A DNA stretch of 64,000 nucleotides, from contig JAYZUZ010000003.1 in assembly GCA_036156195.1 (NCBI GenBank), positions 1 to 64,000 of the forward strand. The letters are read 5' to 3'. This stretch comes from Abyssibacter sp036156195 (lineage in GTDB: Bacteria; Pseudomonadota; Gammaproteobacteria; Nevskiales; OUC007). The translations under genes were made by a program, and so were the position numbers. The notes below the pieces were generated by a model. The model was not told the DNA's origin and searched no databases. It was given only the letters and a program-made list of their open reading frames with translations. This document shows positions 1-7,708 of the stretch, one piece after another (the first letter of the stretch is position 1; each line of letters begins with the position of its first letter).

Positions 1-1
1 G

Positions 2-1006
2 CAGGACTCGGCGGATAGCGTGGTCATTACCCAGGTGGGTGATGACGGCCAGCGTCCAATTGTCTTCATCAATCACGCATTCGAACGGATGACAGGATAT
101 GCCGAAGCTGAAGTGCTCGGTCGTGACTGTCGATTCCTCAATCAGGGGCTGGAACGCCAGCCCGAGTTGGATGCGCTGCGTGAGGCCCTGTCAGCCGGCC
201 GACACTGCCGCGTGGTGGTTGAGAATCAAAGGAAGAACGGGCAGAGATTCTGGAACGAACTCAGTATTTCCCCGGTGCATAACCCGGACGGACTGCTCAC
301 ACATTTTCTGGGCATTCAGAACGACGTGACCGAGCAGGTCCAGCAGCAGCGTGAGTTGGAAACGCGCGCTGTCACAACGGGTTTTCAGCTTGATGAGCTG
401 GCGTCCAAGGTTTATCACGACCATTTGACGGAGCTGGTGAATCGGCGTGGATTCGACGAAGCACTGGCGCGGCTCTGGGCGTCGGATTCTCCCGGAGATC
501 GTCCCTTCGCGCTGCTGCGTATCGATGTGGATTTTTTCGAATCGTTCAACGATGCACACGGCCAAACGGATGGTGATCACTGCCTGCAGGATGTGGCCCG
601 GGCGATTCAGAATGCGGTGTCTGACGAGCGGGCCACGGTGGCTCGCTACGTCAATGACGAGTTCGCCGTGCTCATCCCCGGGTATAACGCCGATCAGGTG
701 AGGGCGGTGGGCGAGAAAATTCGCAGCGCGGTTGAATTGTTGAATATCGAACGCGCTGATGTACCGAGTCGCCGGGTGACGGTTAGCGTGGGCGGCACGG
801 TGGTGGAGGCACAGGATGTGCCGGCGGTGACCGTCGATCAGGTGCAACGCTTTGTCGACGCTGCGTTGTTTGTGGCCCGTGGAGGCCGGGATATTTTCCT
901 CGGCACGGGTAATTCAGTGGATATCAGGCCGATTGCCACACGCCGACACGCAGCCGGCAAGCCATCGGGCAGCACCCTGCTGGCAGGCGGCACTCCAGGG
1001 AACTAG
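2..1006 (+). CDS. LOV-GGDEF protein, 5' truncated
   Basis: The frame is open to the left edge, so the gene starts outside the window. The N-terminal part is a PAS domain of the LOV blue-light class: it carries GRDCRFLNQG (family core GxNCRFLQ), with the flavin-adduct cysteine encoded at 128-130, followed by the RKNG..FWNEL strand and the GIQNDVTE end with its conserved Gln. A GGDEF domain follows after a short linker. It keeps the metal-site stretch IDVDFFESFND, but the active-site loop reads YVNDEF instead of GGDEF, so cyclase activity is doubtful. Probably a light-responsive signalling protein in c-di-GMP metabolism. Domain calls are strong; loss of activity is inference. Confidence 0.88.
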   Translation, partial: QDSADSVVITQVGDDGQRPIVFINHAFERMTGYAEAEVLGRDCRFLNQGLERQPELDALREALSAGRHCRVVVENQRKNGQRFWNELSISPVHNPDGLLTHFLGIQNDVTEQVQQQRELETRAVTTGFQLDELASKVYHDHLTELVNRRGFDEALARLWASDSPGDRPFALLRIDVDFFESFNDAHGQTDGDHCLQDVARAIQNAVSDERATVARYVNDEFAVLIPGYNADQVRAVGEKIRSAVELLNIERADVPSRRVTVSVGGTVVEAQDVPAVTVDQVQRFVDAALFVARGGRDIFLGTGNSVDIRPIATRRHAAGKPSGSTLLAGGTPGN

Positions 1007-1177
1007 TCCAGCCGGGCTCGGTCTCGTATGAGGCTACTCAGTCCGGGTGCATGGCTGTGATCTCTGGTCTTCACCGGGTCTGACGCGTAGATTGCTCTGG
1101 GCTGCTTCTGGCCAGGCTGGGCCAGGTTGTGGAACAGCCGGAGTACCGCGCGCACTGGTTTGTTGCTCGAGAGCCCG

Positions 1178-2065
1178 ATGACGGAGAGTTGTCTCGTTCA
1201 GTCGTATGATCGCCTGGTGTCCCTGTCCGAAGCGGACCGGGCATTTCTGCGCGCGCTGGAAGAACACCCGCAACAGTACGCCGCCGGTGAGGTGATCGCG
1301 GAACAGGGCAGCGCCTGCAACGATTTGTTCGTAGTGTCCGAGGGCTGGTGTGCCAGCGAAATTGCGGATGAGGCCGGTCATTGTCAGATTGTCGATATTC
1401 ACCTGCCCGGTGACATTATCGGCACACGCGAAGTGGCCTTTGCCCGGCGCTTGTCCACATTGCGGGCCATCACTGCTGCGACGGTTTGTCCGTTTCCACG
1501 CAGTCGTCTGAACACGCTGTTTCAGCAGGCGCCTCGCCTGTCGGGCGTCTTTGTCCTGATTGCCATGCGCCGAGAGGCCATTTTGTCCGAGCGCATATTT
1601 GACCTGGGACGCCGTGATGCGCTGGCGCGGGTGTGTCATTTTCTGCTGGAAATCCAACAGCGCCTGCAGGACAGCTGCACCCTGCGGCAGGACCGCATCG
1701 CAATGCCCTTGACGCAGCAGCAGTTGGCAGACGCGTTGGGGCTGACCTCGGTGCATATTTCCCGTGTGATCCGACGCTTGCGCGAGACCGGTGTTGTCGA
1801 TATGCGGCGCGGACAGGTTCAGGTTCTGGATGCGCGGCGTCTCAAGCGCTTGGCGCGAATGAACGAGGAGTATCTGGAGCTGGACACCAGCTGGATCGAG
1901 GGCGCCGTGCCCATGCCGATTAACCCCTCGATGCTGGACGGTCAGCCGGACGGGGCCGAGCCCGAGCTAGCGGGTGTGGCCGTGCCGGAAGCGCCGGTTG
2001 ACCGCCGGATCGAGCCGTCGCTGCAGGACACCGGAGACGATCGGGACCGGCCTGCTGGCGAATAA
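1178..2065 (+). CDS. Crp/Fnr-family transcriptional regulator
   Basis: A 295-residue protein with an N-terminal cyclic-nucleotide-binding-type beta barrel (about residues 20-115, including AAGEVIAEQG and HLPGDIIG) and a C-terminal winged helix (about 165-220), where LTQQQLADALGLTSVHISR is the recognition helix-turn-helix. It lacks the N-terminal Cys cluster of oxygen-sensing Fnr. An acidic, Pro-rich tail of about 65 residues follows the DNA-binding domain and is unusual for the family. I chose the ATG at 1178 because an upstream in-frame ATG adds 17 residues unrelated to the fold. The effector and targets cannot be told from sequence. It lies just ahead of the sigma-54-type promoter of the next gene. 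Confidence 0.85.
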   Translation: MTESCLVQSYDRLVSLSEADRAFLRALEEHPQQYAAGEVIAEQGSACNDLFVVSEGWCASEIADEAGHCQIVDIHLPGDIIGTREVAFARRLSTLRAITAATVCPFPRSRLNTLFQQAPRLSGVFVLIAMRREAILSERIFDLGRRDALARVCHFLLEIQQRLQDSCTLRQDRIAMPLTQQQLADALGLTSVHISRVIRRLRETGVVDMRRGQVQVLDARRLKRLARMNEEYLELDTSWIEGAVPMPINPSMLDGQPDGAEPELAGVAVPEAPVDRRIEPSLQDTGDDRDRPAGE

Positions 2066-2098
2066 GAGGCCGACCGGCCGCATCATTGCAGTACCTGC

Positions 2099-2132
2099 TG
2101 GCACCTGAATTGCGTGTAAAGTTCCCGTTAAA
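2099..2132 (+). promoter_or_regulatory. Sigma-54 promoter with shared downstream element, before GlyGly-CTERM subtilase
   Basis: TGGCAC at 2099-2104, five bases, then TTGC at 2110-2113 matches the sigma-54 -24/-12 consensus, with GG and GC separated by exactly ten bases. It is followed by GTAAAGTT (2116-2123) and CGTTAAA (2126-2132), across the expected start site near 2124. The same arrangement occurs on the minus strand at 48212-48245 before the other GlyGly-CTERM gene; from TTGC onward 20 of 23 bases are identical. A leader hairpin AGAGGT/ACCTCT lies at 2132-2150. The promoter needs an enhancer-binding protein not identified in this window. Confidence 0.68.
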
Positions 2133-2199
2133 GAGGTCGGGCGAACCTCTGTGAGTCCGCAGTGTCGGCGGCAAGTCGGCAAGTTCTGGGAGTTTCTGC

Positions 2200-4428
2200 A
2201 TGTTCAATTCGGGTGCTGCGCTACCGCGTGGCCTGAGGCTGACGCTGGCCGGCGTTTTGCTGGGCGCGGGGGCGGTTCACGCACAGGTGGACGACGGTCC
2301 CCGCGTAGTGGTGTCCGTCATCGACTCGGGTATCAATCCCTATCACGTCTTCTTTTACGCGGACGGGCCGCTGTACGCGGACCTCGGCGCCCCTGCTGCG
2401 ATCACGCCAGCCGTATTGGCTGAGTTTGGCGTGCCGTCGGACTGTCAGTTGTCGTTGACACGCACGGGTGATTACGTCGCGGATTTTGCGGGAGACGCGG
2501 CGCAGTGGGCCGCCGCCGACCAGTGCGACATGGTGTGGTTTCAGGGCACGAACATCCTGGCCAGAAGCTTTGATCCAGGCAGTGTCCCGTACCAGCCGGA
2601 CAACGAGGATGACACCCACGGCGTGGGCGTCACGGCGGCCGTGCTCACCGCGAACCCGGAGGCCGTGATCGTGTTTCTGGAAGGCGCAGCCAACGCCGAA
2701 GCCGAGCAGTTCGCAATGACGCACCCGGCCATTGATCTCGTGACGACCAGCTACGGGCCCATTGGCAGTATCCCGATACCGGAGAATCTGGGTTCGAGTT
2801 TCGCGGGCACCTATGACTGGGGCAAGTTGCACTTTGGTGCTTGCGATAACTCGCCCTCTCCAGCGGTTCAGGATGCGACCTGCGGGCCCTGGTGGAGTGT
2901 CGGCATTGCCGGGTTCGAGGAAACACAGGCGAACGAACCGGCGGAGGGCTCGAATGGCCGGCAGCTGATGTCGGGGACGTTCCCGGACTTCATCGCCGAC
3001 TACTACCACACGCTGCCCTATTGCGCGTCCTGTGAGGACGGCTACCAGAACTACGTCGGGGGCACGAGTTTCGCGACTCCGCGTGCGGCGGGCACGGCAT
3101 CGCGGGTATTGCTGGAGGCTCGTCGTGCGCTCGGCTACGTCGGAGGCCCCTACGTGGGGCAGGGCCGGCCGCTCATGGCAGCGGGCATTCTGGATGGCCA
3201 GCCTCTGGTGTTCACCAACTGGCAGCTGCGGCGTGCGCTGGAACGTGCGGCCTGGGTGCCGTCGGCGACCGACTACGACCCCATCGAGGGCGTCTTCGAC
3301 CAGTCGGTTCCGGTGAATCCGCTGGCACCGTGGCTGCAGATCGGCTGGGGCGTGCTGTCGCCGACGACAGAGACCGGTGTGGTCGCGGGCGCGCTGGCCG
3401 CCCTCGGCGTCACCGGAGACGCGGCGCCTGAGAAGGACGCCGGCTACTGCGAGTTCCAGAACAGCTTGATTGCCGCCCGCAAGTTGTACTGGGACGAGAT
3501 CGCCGTGTTGAGCGAGACGTTTCTCAACGCGCCCAGCCCGGATCCCTACGAATACTGCGATTCCACCGTGGGCGCGCTGGCGGACACCTCTGATGCGCCT
3601 CAGGACAGTGACGGTGACGGCACCGTCGATACGGATGACAACTGCCCGATCACCGAGAATGCCGACCAGGCGGACAGCGATGGGGACGGGACCGGAGACG
3701 CCTGCGACACCACGCCCGGAGACGAGGAGCCGGCCGGGGATGTCATCGAGGCACGCCTGCAGGTGAATGCGACGGACGGAGACATCGACCATGTGTTCGC
3801 GTTCGATGCCAGCACCACGTCGTATGCCAACGGAGCCAGCACGGACGATTTGCTGTACCAGTTTGTATTCGGCGATGAGGCTTCGGAGGCCGATTTCGCA
3901 GATCCCGCAGCCTCACCGGTCGCAACGCATCGCTATGCAAACGCAGGAAGCTACCAGGCCTACGTCACGGTCAGCCATGCGGATGGTCGATCTGACAGCT
4001 CCGAGGCCATCACCATCACGGTGACCACCGAAGCCGGCGGTGGCAACGGCACCGTCGCACAGCTCAAGGTTGATCGCAGTAGCGGGCCCGCTCCACTCAC
4101 CGTCACCTTCGACGGGCGCGACTCATTTGCGGCAGCAGGCGAGGAGATCGTCGAGTACTGCTTTGATTTTGACGATGGCCAGCCGCCGGCCTGCGGTGAG
4201 GCGGACCAGGCGGTGTACACCTACACCGCGCCGGGCGAGTACGCGCCGGCGCTGACGGTTCGTGCATCGGATGCCTCGGAATCAACGGCCAAGGCGCGTG
4301 TGGCCATTGCTCAACAGGGCGGGAGCCAAGCGCCCGGTGAGGCGGGTGGCAGCGGGGGGCTGGCCCTGTTCTGGCTGCTGTCGATGGCTGTGGGTGCGGG
4401 TCTGAGACGGCGGTTTGTTGGGATCTAG
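2200..4428 (+). CDS. Secreted S8 subtilase with TSP3/PKD domains and GlyGly-CTERM tail
   Basis: A 742-residue exported serine peptidase. A signal peptide ends near AVHAQ (28-29). The S8 triad is visible: Asp42 in VIDSGI, His140 in DDTHGVGV and Ser290 in GGTSFATP. After the catalytic domain comes an acidic calcium-binding stretch of thrombospondin type 3 kind (about 465-505, DSDGDGT repeats), then two PKD-like domains (about 525-610 and 620-705). The C terminus has a Gly-rich spacer, one hydrophobic helix and an RRR cluster, the layout of GlyGly-CTERM signals processed by rhombosortase after type II secretion. GGGAG at 2188-2192 is the ribosome site. The inserted segments between catalytic residues make substrate prediction unsafe. 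Confidence 0.88.
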   Translation: MFNSGAALPRGLRLTLAGVLLGAGAVHAQVDDGPRVVVSVIDSGINPYHVFFYADGPLYADLGAPAAITPAVLAEFGVPSDCQLSLTRTGDYVADFAGDAAQWAAADQCDMVWFQGTNILARSFDPGSVPYQPDNEDDTHGVGVTAAVLTANPEAVIVFLEGAANAEAEQFAMTHPAIDLVTTSYGPIGSIPIPENLGSSFAGTYDWGKLHFGACDNSPSPAVQDATCGPWWSVGIAGFEETQANEPAEGSNGRQLMSGTFPDFIADYYHTLPYCASCEDGYQNYVGGTSFATPRAAGTASRVLLEARRALGYVGGPYVGQGRPLMAAGILDGQPLVFTNWQLRRALERAAWVPSATDYDPIEGVFDQSVPVNPLAPWLQIGWGVLSPTTETGVVAGALAALGVTGDAAPEKDAGYCEFQNSLIAARKLYWDEIAVLSETFLNAPSPDPYEYCDSTVGALADTSDAPQDSDGDGTVDTDDNCPITENADQADSDGDGTGDACDTTPGDEEPAGDVIEARLQVNATDGDIDHVFAFDASTTSYANGASTDDLLYQFVFGDEASEADFADPAASPVATHRYANAGSYQAYVTVSHADGRSDSSEAITITVTTEAGGGNGTVAQLKVDRSSGPAPLTVTFDGRDSFAAAGEEIVEYCFDFDDGQPPACGEADQAVYTYTAPGEYAPALTVRASDASESTAKARVAIAQQGGSQAPGEAGGSGGLALFWLLSMAVGAGLRRRFVGI

Positions 4429-4450
4429 CGACCACCACCTGCCTGCCTGC

Positions 4451-4480
4451 AAAAAGCCCGGCCTTGGCCGGGCTTTTTTT
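4451..4480 (+). terminator. Rho-independent terminator
   Basis: Eight-base GC stem GCCCGGCC/GGCCGGGC with a two-base TT loop, flanked by five A on the left and seven T on the right. It sits 22 bases after the subtilase stop codon and separates that gene from the alginate operon. The A tract would let it also work on the minus strand. Confidence 0.93.
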
Positions 4481-4722
4481 GTGCCTGTCGCAGCTTGATG
4501 GCCGCGCCGCCCGGTGATGCAGGCGTTTTCGTTCAGTCGCAATCAAACGTTTGTCGGCCTTCAGAGACAGCGGTTTGTGCCTGCAAAAACAAGCAGTTGG
4601 GACGACTGCCGGTCGCAGGTGTTGGCGGCAGGCGACAGTTTTTGATGCTTGTCGGGTTTCATCGCGTGGGCCTGCCGCAGTGCAGCATCCCAAGTGTCTG
4701 AATTAAAAAGACGAATTCAGGA
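4481..4722. other. Non-coding region upstream of the algD promoter
   Basis: No gene is supported here. The stretch between the terminator and the sigma-54-type promoter holds the perfect palindrome CAAACGTTTG at 4544-4553, about 180 bases upstream of -24, a plausible distance for an enhancer-binding protein. The inverted repeat CTGAATT/AATTCAG (nine-base spacer) at 4698-4720 abuts the -24 element. I see no AlgU-type GAACTT/TCTGA promoter, the main one used by Pseudomonas algD. Confidence 0.4.
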
Positions 4723-4737
4723 TGGCACCGTGGTTGC
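4723..4737 (+). promoter_or_regulatory. Sigma-54 promoter of the alginate operon
   Basis: TGGCAC (4723-4728), five bases, TTGC (4734-4737): a perfect fit to the RpoN -24/-12 consensus with GG and GC ten bases apart. Transcription would start near 4749, leaving a leader of about 93 bases before algD. The downstream GTAAAGTT element found at the GlyGly-CTERM promoters is absent, so a different activator is likely. RpoN involvement in algD expression has been reported in Pseudomonas aeruginosa, where AlgU is the main sigma factor. Confidence 0.68.
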
Positions 4738-4752
4738 CACTCATCTGGCGAG

Positions 4753-4798
4753 CCGACGCTTTTGTCGGTGCGGGAACGTGGCAATCGACTCTCGATTG
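4753..4798 (+). promoter_or_regulatory. Two symmetric elements in the algD leader
   Basis: CCGAC/GTCGG with a six-base loop lies at 4753-4768. The perfect inverted repeat CAATCGA-ctc-TCGATTG lies at 4782-4798, 43 bases before the algD start. The second could be a repressor operator or an RNA hairpin in the leader. It has no T tract, so it is not an intrinsic terminator. Confidence 0.4.
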
Positions 4799-4841
4799 GG
4801 GGGAGGGACATGGATTGGTTTTGCCTTCTCAGGAGAGTGAC

Positions 4842-6152
4842 GTGCGTATCAGCATCTTTGGAATGGGTTATGTCGGAGCCGTGTGCTCTGCGTGTTTCGC
4901 GGAAGACGGCCACGAAGTGGTGGGTGTCGACGTGTCCGACAGCAAGGTCGACCAGATCAATCGAGGCGAGTCGCCCATCGTAGAGCCGGGGCTGGCGGAC
5001 CTGATCAGTGCCCAGGTGAAGTCCGGCCGTTTGCGTGCCACGACGGATGCCGAAGCGGCCGTTCGTGACACGGACTTATCGATGATTTGCGTGGGTACGC
5101 CCAGTCAGCGCAATGGCGATCTCGACATGCGCTACGTGCGTTCCGTGTCCGAACACATTGGACGTGCGCTCAAGCACAAGAACGCCGCCCACACGGTGGT
5201 CGTTCGCAGCACGGTGCTGCCGGGGACGACGCGGCAAATCGTGATTCCCACGATCGAGTCAGAAAGCGGCAAGCGTGCCGGTGAAGACTTTGGTGTGGGT
5301 GTGAACCCGGAATTCCTGCGCGAAAGCACGGCAATCAAGGATTACCGCGAGCCCCCGATGACCGTGATTGGGGAGCTGGACAGCTGGTCGGGCGACCAGC
5401 TTTATCGCCTCTACCAAGCGTTGCCGGCACCCATCATCCGCAAGCCCATCGAGGTGGCGGAGATGGTCAAGTACACCTGCAACACCTGGCACGCGGCCAA
5501 GGTCACCTTCGCCAACGAGATCGGCAACATCGCCAAGAGCATGGGCATCGACGGCCGGGACGTCATGGAGGTCGTCTGCCAGGACCGTAAGCTCAATATC
5601 TCGGACTACTACATGAAGCCGGGTTTCGCCTTTGGTGGTTCCTGTCTGCCCAAGGACGTCCGGGCGCTGACGCACCGGGCCGGCCGGCTCGATGTGGAGC
5701 ACCCGATGATCGCCGGAATCATGCGCAGCAACCAGCAACAGGTGGATCGCGCGCTGCAGATTATCGAATCCTTTGGCGAGCGCCGCGTGGGCATGCTGGG
5801 TCTGAGCTTCAAGTCCGACACGGATGACCTGCGTGAATCACCCATGGTCACGTTGGCCGAGTCGTTGATCGGCAAGGGCTTTGAGCTGTCGATCTTTGAT
5901 CGCAACGTGGATTACGCCCGTGTGCACGGGGCTAACCGCGATTACATCAACACCAAGATTCCGCATATCTCGTCGCTGCTGCGCTCGGATATCGACGAAG
6001 TCATTGGTGATTCCAAGCTGATGGTGCTGGGCAACCGCGATCGCATGATCGTCGAAGCCTACGAGCACCTGCCGCAGGACAAGATGGCCGTGGATCTGGT
6101 GGGGTTGATGAACCACCGGTCGAACCACTCCCGCCAGGGCATCTGCTGGTAG
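4842..6152 (+). CDS. algD: GDP-mannose 6-dehydrogenase
   Basis: Oxidises GDP-mannose to GDP-mannuronate with two NAD+, the committed step of alginate synthesis, in the cytoplasm. The protein begins VRISIFGMGYVGAVC, the Rossmann dinucleotide site, and is 436 residues, the same length as Pseudomonas AlgD. GGSCLPKD carries the catalytic cysteine at residue 268, also the Pseudomonas position. The central NPEFLREST and the C-terminal LGLSFKSDTDDLRESP segments are typical of the UDP-glucose/GDP-mannose dehydrogenase family. I chose GTG at 4842, preceded by AGGAG at 4831-4835; a longer frame from 4722 adds an unrelated N-terminal stretch that starts inside the -24 element. First gene of the thirteen-gene alginate operon. 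Confidence 0.97.
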   Translation: MRISIFGMGYVGAVCSACFAEDGHEVVGVDVSDSKVDQINRGESPIVEPGLADLISAQVKSGRLRATTDAEAAVRDTDLSMICVGTPSQRNGDLDMRYVRSVSEHIGRALKHKNAAHTVVVRSTVLPGTTRQIVIPTIESESGKRAGEDFGVGVNPEFLRESTAIKDYREPPMTVIGELDSWSGDQLYRLYQALPAPIIRKPIEVAEMVKYTCNTWHAAKVTFANEIGNIAKSMGIDGRDVMEVVCQDRKLNISDYYMKPGFAFGGSCLPKDVRALTHRAGRLDVEHPMIAGIMRSNQQQVDRALQIIESFGERRVGMLGLSFKSDTDDLRESPMVTLAESLIGKGFELSIFDRNVDYARVHGANRDYINTKIPHISSLLRSDIDEVIGDSKLMVLGNRDRMIVEAYEHLPQDKMAVDLVGLMNHRSNHSRQGICW

Positions 6153-6153
6153 G

Positions 6154-6199
6154 AGCGGGCTGTTGGCGATCCGGACGTGGTCCGGGTCGCCAGCTCGCT
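6154..6199 (+). other. Large hairpin between algD and alg8
   Basis: Starting two bases after the algD stop, a long stem forms: AGCGGGCT (6154-6161) with AGCTCGCT (6192-6199), a three-base bulge, then GGCGATCCGGAC (6165-6176) with GTCCGGGTCGCC (6180-6191) and loop GTG. Each arm has one G-U pair and no mismatch. There is no T tract; the alg8 ribosome site follows. Likely an mRNA-stabilising or partial-attenuation element in the first intercistronic gap. Confidence 0.6.
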
Positions 6200-6214
6200 T
6201 GTCAGGGAGTTGAC

Positions 6215-7681
6215 ATGAGTCTTCGAGACATCCTGGGGTGGTCGACCTATATCGCAGCGCTGCTGCTCATCGCCGGCCTGTTACCCCATACCCATTTCGA
6301 CCCGGCGCATTCCGAGTTCATTCTGATTCTCGGCGCGGTTGGCTTGTGGCGCTATTCGCTGGGGATTTATCACTTCTTGCGGGCCATGTGGTTTACGCAT
6401 GTGGCCTACCCCAGTGCACGCCGGAAGGCGCTGGCCATGGGCGACGCCGCGCTGCCCAGCCACGTGTACCTGCTGGTGACCAGTTTTCGGATCGAGCCCA
6501 GAACAACTGCGCGGGTGTACATGGCCGCCTTTCGCGAAGCCCTGACCTGCGGCCTGCCCGCCACTGTGGTGGCGTCGATTGTCGAGTACGGCGACGAAGG
6601 GTTGATCCGTGCGCTGCACCAGAAGCTGGACCCGGAAGGGCGGGTCGAACTGCGCATTGTGCGCATCGCCGGCACAGGCAAGCGTGATGGTCTGGCGCAC
6701 GGCTTCCGGGCGATTTCGCGCTCGGCGCCACCGCCGGATGCGATTGCCGCCGTCATTGATGGCGACACCGTGATCGAGCCCGGGATTGTCCGCAAGACCG
6801 CACCCTATTTCGCGTTGTTCCCCAAGGTCGGTGCGCTGACCACCAACGAATTCTGCAGCGTTGAGGGTTCGCGGCTGATGCGCGAATGGCATCGCCTGCG
6901 CTTTGCCCAACGGCACATGTACATGTGCTCCATGGCCTTGTCCAAGCGGGTGCTGACCCTGACGGGGCGCATGTCGGTGTTCCGGGCCTCGATTATTACG
7001 TCGCCGGAGTTCATCGAAGACGTGCAGTCGGATGCGCTGGATCACTGGCGCCTGGGCCGCTTCGCCTTCTTGACCGGCGACGACAAGTCCAGCTGGTTCA
7101 GCCTGGTCCGCCAGGGTTACGAGACCTACTACACCCCGGACGCCGCCATCCACACCGTGGAGCACCCGCCGGACAAGTCCTTCTGGCGAGCAAGTCGCAA
7201 GCTGATGTTCCGCTGGTATGGCAACTCCCTGCGTCAGAACTCCCGCGCCACCAAGCTTGGGCCCGGCCGCCTGGGCTGGTTCACCTGGTACGTGCTGTGG
7301 GATCAGCGCATCTCCATGTGGACCAGCCTGTTCGGGCTCGCCGTATCAATTGTCGGTGCCCTTTATTACGGCTGGGCGATTTTCGTCGGCTATGTGCTGT
7401 GGATCGGCCTGACGCGACTGGCCATCACCGTCGTGCTGCGCTGCACCGGCCACCGCGTGGGCCCGATGTTCCCGGTGCTTTTGTACTACTCACAAATCGT
7501 CGGTTCGCTGGTGAAGATCTATGTCTTCAATCGGCTGGATCAACAGTCCTGGACTCGCCAGGACACCAAGCTCATTCGCGAGCTTGGTCGCTTTCAGGTG
7601 GCCTTTAACCGCTGGTCTTCCCGCGCCATGACGGCGTCGGCGGCCAGCCTGTTCATGGCTTTCGTCTTTTTCGTCGTCTAG
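6215..7681 (+). CDS. alg8: Alginate polymerase glycosyltransferase
   Basis: Inner-membrane family 2 glycosyltransferase that polymerises mannuronate from GDP-mannuronate, working with Alg44. It has 488 residues, close to Pseudomonas Alg8 (494). Two N-terminal membrane helices (about 8-28 and 32-55) precede the cytosolic domain, which shows DGD at 182-184 (nucleotide-sugar/metal) and TGDD at 287-290 (catalytic-base region), followed by the acceptor-side FRWYGNSLRQN motif and further membrane helices toward the C terminus. The ribosome site GGGAG lies just upstream. No oddities in the visible motifs. Confidence 0.96.
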   Translation: MSLRDILGWSTYIAALLLIAGLLPHTHFDPAHSEFILILGAVGLWRYSLGIYHFLRAMWFTHVAYPSARRKALAMGDAALPSHVYLLVTSFRIEPRTTARVYMAAFREALTCGLPATVVASIVEYGDEGLIRALHQKLDPEGRVELRIVRIAGTGKRDGLAHGFRAISRSAPPPDAIAAVIDGDTVIEPGIVRKTAPYFALFPKVGALTTNEFCSVEGSRLMREWHRLRFAQRHMYMCSMALSKRVLTLTGRMSVFRASIITSPEFIEDVQSDALDHWRLGRFAFLTGDDKSSWFSLVRQGYETYYTPDAAIHTVEHPPDKSFWRASRKLMFRWYGNSLRQNSRATKLGPGRLGWFTWYVLWDQRISMWTSLFGLAVSIVGALYYGWAIFVGYVLWIGLTRLAITVVLRCTGHRVGPMFPVLLYYSQIVGSLVKIYVFNRLDQQSWTRQDTKLIRELGRFQVAFNRWSSRAMTASAASLFMAFVFFVV

Positions 7682-7708
7682 CGGCGTTTCATCCAGGGAA
7701 TCAGGATC

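Noticed and set aside
2221..3792. Long minus-strand open frame (about 520 codons) opposite the first subtilase
   Set aside because: The plus-strand frame has signal peptide, triad and PKD motifs; the reverse frame is a GC-rich shadow with Arg/Val/Gly bias and no domain.
4103..4693. Minus-strand open frame covering the terminator and part of the algD upstream region
   Set aside because: It crosses a strong terminator and the subtilase gene, has no ribosome site and a composition typical of antisense GC-rich DNA.
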